A stretch of DNA of 17,152 bases, from assembly GCA_910579225.1 (NCBI GenBank), contig CAJTTI010000030.1, forward strand, positions 1 through 17,152. Direction: 5' to 3'. This document shows, one piece after another, positions 14,218-17,152 of this stretch (position 1 is the stretch's first letter; each line of letters starts with the position of its first letter). The position numbers were made by a program, and so were the translations under genes. This DNA comes from an uncultured Lachnospiraceae bacterium. GTDB lineage: Bacteria; Bacillota; Clostridia; Lachnospirales; Lachnospiraceae. The notes below the pieces were generated by a model. It searched no databases. It was not told the DNA's origin and saw nothing but the letters and a program-made list of their open reading frames with translations.

Positions 14218-14282
14218 GTTTGACTAAAACATGCGGTGACTGTACCAGGGGAGGTACAGACATCGCATGTTTCAGGTTAAAC
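14218..14282. terminator. Long bidirectional terminator hairpin between queT and spoVAE
   Basis: A 20-bp stem pairs 14227-14246 with 14253-14272 around the 6-base loop AGGGGA, with one mismatch and one G-T pair. Imperfect outer pairing extends it to GTTT at 14218 and AAAC at 14282. The plus strand then reaches a T run near 14290-14295 and the minus strand has TTTTA beside the core stem. It should stop both convergent transcripts. Confidence 0.75.
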
Positions 14283-14286
14283 TGTC

Positions 14287-14643
14287 TTATTTTTTCATCT
14301 TGGAATCAAAGATGAGGCTTGCCAGATAACCAAATACCAGTGCGGCGCAGATGCCCGCAGCACTGGCAGTAAAACCACCTTTGAAGATGCCGATGAATCC
14401 ATCTGAATCCACGGCTTCCTTGATTCCCTTCCACAAAGTGTTGCCAAAGCCCAGAAGAGGGACGCTGGCGCCTGCTCCTGCGTATTCCTGAAAGGGGCCG
14501 TAGAGGCCGATTGCACCAAGTACAGCACCTCCGCAGACTAACAGCACCATGATTCTGCCTGGCATCAGTTTGGTCTTCTCCATCAGAATCTGAACCAGGG
14601 CACAGATCAGTCCACCGACCCAGAATGCATTGATATAATCCAT
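14287..14643 (-). CDS. spoVAE: Stage V sporulation protein AE
   Basis: Hydrophobic protein of 118 residues with about four membrane helices. It matches SpoVAE of the SpoVA complex, which moves dipicolinic acid into the forming spore and out during germination. Visible family text includes YINAFWVGGLICALVQ (3-18), KTKLMPGRIMVL (23-34), GLYGPFQEYAGAGASVPLLGFG and a C-terminal FGYLASLIF. A longer frame opens at 14730, but ATG 14643 with GGGAG (complement of 14652-14656) gives the family's MDY- start. The longer version would also read through the tRNA promoter's A-rich region. No spoVAC or spoVAD adjoins it, so the gene is either an orphan copy or separated from its usual partners. Confidence 0.92.
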   Translation of the reverse strand: MDYINAFWVGGLICALVQILMEKTKLMPGRIMVLLVCGGAVLGAIGLYGPFQEYAGAGASVPLLGFGNTLWKGIKEAVDSDGFIGIFKGGFTASAAGICAALVFGYLASLIFDSKMKK

Positions 14644-14724
14644 ATTCACCACTCCCGATAAAGTTCTGCTGTTGTACAGTGTCTGCAGCAGGATAAAAAA
14701 ATATGTAAAAAAATAAAAAAAGAC

Positions 14725-14753
14725 TTGCATTTAAAAAAGATATGTGATATAGT
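14725..14753 (+). promoter_or_regulatory. tRNA-Glu promoter with upstream A-tracts
   Basis: TTGCAT (14725-14730), 17-bp spacer, TATAGT (14748-14753) with TG at 14745-14746. Runs of A between 14694 and 14722 directly upstream resemble an UP element that would bind the polymerase alpha subunit, as expected for a stable-RNA promoter. Confidence 0.75.
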
Positions 14754-14776
14754 AATCAAGTCGACAGGACAAGCAT

Positions 14777-14848
14777 GGTAGATTGGTCAAGGGGTCAAGA
14801 CGCCGCCCTCTCACGGCGGAAACAGGGGTTCGATTCCCCTATCTACTG
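14777..14848 (+). tRNA. tRNA-Glu (anticodon CTC)
   Basis: Complete cloverleaf. Acceptor GGTAGAT pairs with ATCTACT (last pair G-U) plus discriminator G. The D arm contains GGTCAAGGGGTCAAGA. The anticodon stem CCGCC/GGCGG holds loop CTCTCAC with anticodon CTC. The T arm is GGGG-TTCGATT-CCCC. It reads GAG codons. CCA is not encoded. The acceptor stem is AT-rich. It is flanked by its own promoter and a strong terminator, so it is a single-gene unit. Confidence 0.96.
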
Positions 14849-14854
14849 CTGATG

Positions 14855-14896
14855 GAATAGCAGAAACCGATAAAAAGGTTTCTGCTATTCTTGTTT
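14855..14896 (+). terminator. Intrinsic terminator of the tRNA-Glu unit
   Basis: Perfect 14-bp stem GAATAGCAGAAACC (14855-14868) / GGTTTCTGCTATTC (14877-14890) with an 8-base loop, followed by TTGTTTT. The T tract doubles as the -35 of the degV promoter. Confidence 0.92.
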
Positions 14897-14919
14897 TCTG
14901 GAATATGTTTTGCTATAAT
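14891..14919 (+). promoter_or_regulatory. degV promoter (extended -10)
   Basis: TTGTTT (14891-14896), 17-bp spacer, perfect TATAAT (14914-14919) with TG at 14911-14912. The predicted start near 14926 gives degV a leader of about 140 bases. Confidence 0.7.
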
Positions 14920-14955
14920 AAGACGGAATATGGCGTACAGTTGAAGTTGGAAGAA

Positions 14956-14970
14956 TGTCATTTAATGACA
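14956..14970. promoter_or_regulatory. Perfect 15-bp palindrome in the degV leader
   Basis: TGTCATTTAATGACA: 7-bp arms around a single central base, about 30 bases downstream of the predicted start. This geometry fits a dimeric repressor operator better than an RNA hairpin, since a one-base loop cannot form. The regulator is unknown. Confidence 0.45.
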
Positions 14971-15063
14971 GAACCGTGAAAAATGGTTATGCTGAGAAAG
15001 AAAGGCTGGCAATGCGCCGATAGATATATGGACAAGGAATAAAACAACAGATGGGAGTATTTT

Positions 15064-15924
15064 ATGAGAAAGATAGCAATTGTTACTGACAGCAACAGTG
15101 GAATCAGCCAGGAAAAAGCAAAAGAGATGGGGATCCATGTGCTTCCCATGCCGTTTCTGATCAATGGAAAAGAATACCTGGATGGGGTAGATTTGTTTCC
15201 GAAGGAATTTTATGAATATTTGGCGCAGGATGCGGAGGTGTCTACTTCTCAGCCGTCTCCGGAATCTGTCATGGGACTTTGGGACAGTCTTTTGAAAGAA
15301 TATGATGAGATTGTGCATATTCCCATGTCCAGCGGACTCAGCGGAAGCTGTCAGACAGCCCGGATGCTGGCGGAGGATTATGCTGGCAGAGTGGAAGTGG
15401 TGAACAATCAGAGGATTTCTATTACGCAGGTGTCTTCTGTACTTGACGCACAGAATCTGGTGAGAGCAGGAAAGTGTGCATCCGAGATTCGTACCATACT
15501 GGAAGAAGAAGCGCTGCAGGCCAGCATCTATATCACACTGACGACTCTGAAATATCTGAAAAAAGGCGGAAGAATCACTCCGGCAGCAGCTGCGCTTGGC
15601 ACAATGCTGCGTCTGAAGCCTGTTTTACAGATTCAGGGGGAAAAACTGGATGCATTTTCGAAAGTACGTACGATGAGCGCGGCAAAGAGGGTAATGTTGG
15701 ATGCAATTCGAAATGACCTGACGAAACGTTTCGGAAACTGCAGGATGAGGATTGATGTTGCCCATACGAATAATGAAGCGGCAGCGCTGGAATTTAAGAA
15801 GGAGATCGAGGCAGAATTTCCGGGCTATCCAGTGCTGCTGGTGAATGAACTGTCACTGAGTGTGGCATGTCATATTGGGGACGGAGCGCTTGCAGTTGCC
15901 TGCTCAAAGACAGTGGAAGTGTAG
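15064..15924 (+). CDS. DegV-family fatty-acid-binding protein
   Basis: Cytosolic protein of 286 residues. DegV/FakB proteins hold one fatty acid in a cleft and, in many Firmicutes, present it to a FakA kinase for phosphorylation. Visible motifs: IVTDSNSG (6-13), TSQPS (61-65), MSSGLSGS (88-95), GGRITPAAAALG (168-179) and the C-terminal HIGDGALAVA (270-279). The segment VVNNQRISITQ (112-122) replaces the more usual VVDS-x-x-x-S-x-G stretch, marking a subfamily. The ATG has GGGAG with 7-base spacing. A TPR-type protein follows after 28 bases, so the two are probably cotranscribed. No fakA gene lies in the window, so kinase pairing is inference. Confidence 0.94.
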   Translation: MRKIAIVTDSNSGISQEKAKEMGIHVLPMPFLINGKEYLDGVDLFPKEFYEYLAQDAEVSTSQPSPESVMGLWDSLLKEYDEIVHIPMSSGLSGSCQTARMLAEDYAGRVEVVNNQRISITQVSSVLDAQNLVRAGKCASEIRTILEEEALQASIYITLTTLKYLKKGGRITPAAAALGTMLRLKPVLQIQGEKLDAFSKVRTMSAAKRVMLDAIRNDLTKRFGNCRMRIDVAHTNNEAAALEFKKEIEAEFPGYPVLLVNELSLSVACHIGDGALAVACSKTVEV

Positions 15925-15952
15925 GGAAGCAAAAGGGAAATGAGGGGATCCA

Positions 15953-17152
15953 TTGGATAAATACGAATATCGTCTGAAGGCAGAGCAGATAGAAAAGTTA
16001 GTAAGGAAAAAAGATTATAAGACGGCGGCCAAGATTGCAGATACAGTTGACTGGCGTCGTGTAAAGAACCTGAATATGCTGTATACAGTCAGCGAGATTT
16101 ATGAAGAGACAGAGCGGTACGGGGAATGTATGGAGATTCTTGATATGGCTTATGATCGTGCGCCTGTGGGGAGGATGCTTCTGTATCGAATGACGAATGT
16201 CTGTACGAAGATGCACAATTTTGAAGAAGCCATAGCGCTGTATCGGGAGTTTGTAAAGACTGCTCCCCATGACCAGAGCAGATATATTCTGAAATACCAG
16301 ATTTACAGGGAACGCGGTTCCAGTCTGGAAGATCAGATTAAGATACTGAATGAATACAAGACCTATGAGTACCAGGAGAAATGGGCGTATGAACTTGCTG
16401 CTCTGTATGATCAGGCGGGGATGGTCGAAGAGTGTGTCAGGGAATGTGATGAACTGATTCTCTGGTTCAGTGAGGGAATCTATGTCACGAAAGCAATGGA
16501 ACTGAAGATGAAATATGAGCCTTTGTCGGCGTCTCAGCAGGAAAAGTATAACTATCAACAGCTGGGCGCCGCATCAACTGTTCGGGAAGATGGTTATGAG
16601 GAGCCAGAAGTTCCAGGATTTGATCCAGGCAGGTTCAGTACGATGAATCTTCAGGCAGAGCTCGCAGAGAATCTGGACGAACTTTTGCAGGAGGACAAGA
16701 CCATCGAATTCCCGTCACTGCAGGTGGAGGGAGATCAGGAAATAGTACCGGAAGAGGAAAGCGTCCAGCCTGAAGAGATGGAAACCCAGGAGCCGGATTA
16801 TCGCGAGGATGCGACGATTGAACTGCCGGATCTTGGCCTGGAAGGCGAGGGTGCGCTACCGAAGGAGCCAGAGGAGTCAGAGCCGGATTATCGTGAGGAC
16901 GCGACAATTGAGTTGCCGGATCTTGGCCTGGGAGGCGAGGGTACACCACCGGAAGGCGAGTATGCATTAACGGAAGCAGAAGAGGAGCCGGATTACCGTG
17001 AGGATGCGACGATTGAACTGCCGGATCTTGGCCTGGAAGGTGAGGGAACACCATCGGAAGGCGAGTATGCATCAACGGAAGCAGCAGAAGAGGAGCCGGA
17101 GCCGGATTACCGTGAGGATGCGACGATTGAACTGCCGGATCTTGGCCTGGAA
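15953..17152 (+). CDS. TPR-like protein with acidic repeat array (cut by window end)
   Basis: The reading frame is open for 400 codons from TTG 15953 to the last base, with GAGGGG at 15942-15947, so the gene continues outside. The nearby ATG at 15939 is out of frame and stops at once. Residues 1-200 are helical, with tetratricopeptide-like helix pairs (for example NFEEAIALYREFVKTAPHD near 89-107), suggesting a protein-interaction scaffold. Residues 210-246 form a linker with FSTMNLQAELAENL. From 247 the chain is very acidic. It holds a diverged motif EDKTIEFPSLQVEG (247-260) and then four near-identical units with core EDATIELPDLGLEG. It has no signal peptide, so it is probably cytosolic. The C-terminal domain is not visible and I do not name a function. 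It follows degV in a likely operon. Confidence 0.85.
   Translation, partial: MDKYEYRLKAEQIEKLVRKKDYKTAAKIADTVDWRRVKNLNMLYTVSEIYEETERYGECMEILDMAYDRAPVGRMLLYRMTNVCTKMHNFEEAIALYREFVKTAPHDQSRYILKYQIYRERGSSLEDQIKILNEYKTYEYQEKWAYELAALYDQAGMVEECVRECDELILWFSEGIYVTKAMELKMKYEPLSASQQEKYNYQQLGAASTVREDGYEEPEVPGFDPGRFSTMNLQAELAENLDELLQEDKTIEFPSLQVEGDQEIVPEEESVQPEEMETQEPDYREDATIELPDLGLEGEGALPKEPEESEPDYREDATIELPDLGLGGEGTPPEGEYALTEAEEEPDYREDATIELPDLGLEGEGTPSEGEYASTEAAEEEPEPDYREDATIELPDLGLE
16790..17152 (+). repeat. Imperfect tandem repeats encoding the EPDYREDATIELPDLGLEGEG unit
   Basis: A 63-bp core encoding 21 residues occurs at 16790-16852, 16880-16942, 16985-17047 and 17099 to the window end (54 bases seen). 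Cores are separated by acidic spacers of 9, 14 and 17 residues. Copies differ by only a few bases, so expansion is recent. Copies three and four also share spacer DNA (GGCGAGTATGCAT and neighbours). The total number of copies is unknown because the array leaves the window. Confidence 0.9.

Noticed and set aside
15474..15716. Open frame beginning MCIRDS, which resembles a known sequencing-adapter artefact
   Set aside because: The DNA here (gtgtgcatccgagattcg) is not the transposon adapter sequence and lies inside an intact degV frame, so it is coincidence.
16635..17075. Minus-strand Pro-rich repeat protein
   Set aside because: Antisense of the acidic repeat array; the plus frame is open for 400 codons with a TPR domain and a ribosome site.
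16790..17152. Regularly spaced repeats that could suggest a CRISPR array
   Set aside because: Repeats and spacers are one continuous open frame, spacers are themselves repetitive, and no cas gene is present.

Overview
This is a chromosomal stretch that looks like an anaerobic, spore-forming, low-to-mid GC Firmicute, most likely a gut Lachnospiraceae (Blautia/Dorea-like). The reasons are a spoVAE gene, a preQ1-I riboswitch in front of queT, a DegV protein, a Csp-type cold-shock protein, strong AGGAGG-type ribosome sites, several TTG starts, and housekeeping proteins that read as clostridial versions. I cannot fix the genus from sequence alone. The window is almost fully coding. I see no insertion sequence, prophage, CRISPR array or obvious defence island.

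Layout. (1) 1-5475: an AGCS-family sodium:alanine symporter on the minus strand faces a LysR regulator. Their promoters overlap around a TATC-N9-GATA operator candidate. Downstream of lysR, in the same direction, are an RsmH-like rRNA methyltransferase (overlapping lysR by 4 bp), a YdcF/DUF218 membrane protein and a lipoprotein amidase (SH3 + Amidase_3), closed by a bidirectional terminator. (2) 5631-7139: a cold-shock protein on the minus strand, divergent from an M23 metallopeptidase whose upstream region carries a sigma-E-like sporulation promoter candidate. (3) 7141-8703: a compact amidohydrolase convergent with a HAD phosphatase. The amidohydrolase terminator lies inside the HAD coding sequence. 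(4) 8794-12839: an sfsA-mutY-glf-glycosyltransferase run. Its promoter sits so close to the sfsA ATG that the mRNA is predicted to be leaderless. glf plus a GT2 enzyme suggests galactofuranose-containing surface glycan. (5) 12671-13532: a PAP2-family phosphatase on the minus strand whose 3' end overlaps the glycosyltransferase by 108 bp and whose terminator is buried inside that gene. (6) 13609-14643: preQ1-I riboswitch plus queT, convergent with an orphan spoVAE across a shared hairpin. (7) 14725-17152: tRNA-Glu(CTC), then degV with a 15-bp palindrome in its leader, then a TPR-type protein that runs off the window end. That protein has a C-terminal array of near-identical acidic repeats, each with an EDATIELPDL core.

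Most promoters I can read carry an extended -10 (TGnTATAnT). I found no clearly new multi-gene system. The most interesting items are the TPR protein's threonine-centred repeat array, the leaderless sfsA prediction, two terminators embedded in the coding sequence of convergent neighbours, the regulator-transporter operator overlap and the sigma-E-like promoter in front of the M23 peptidase.
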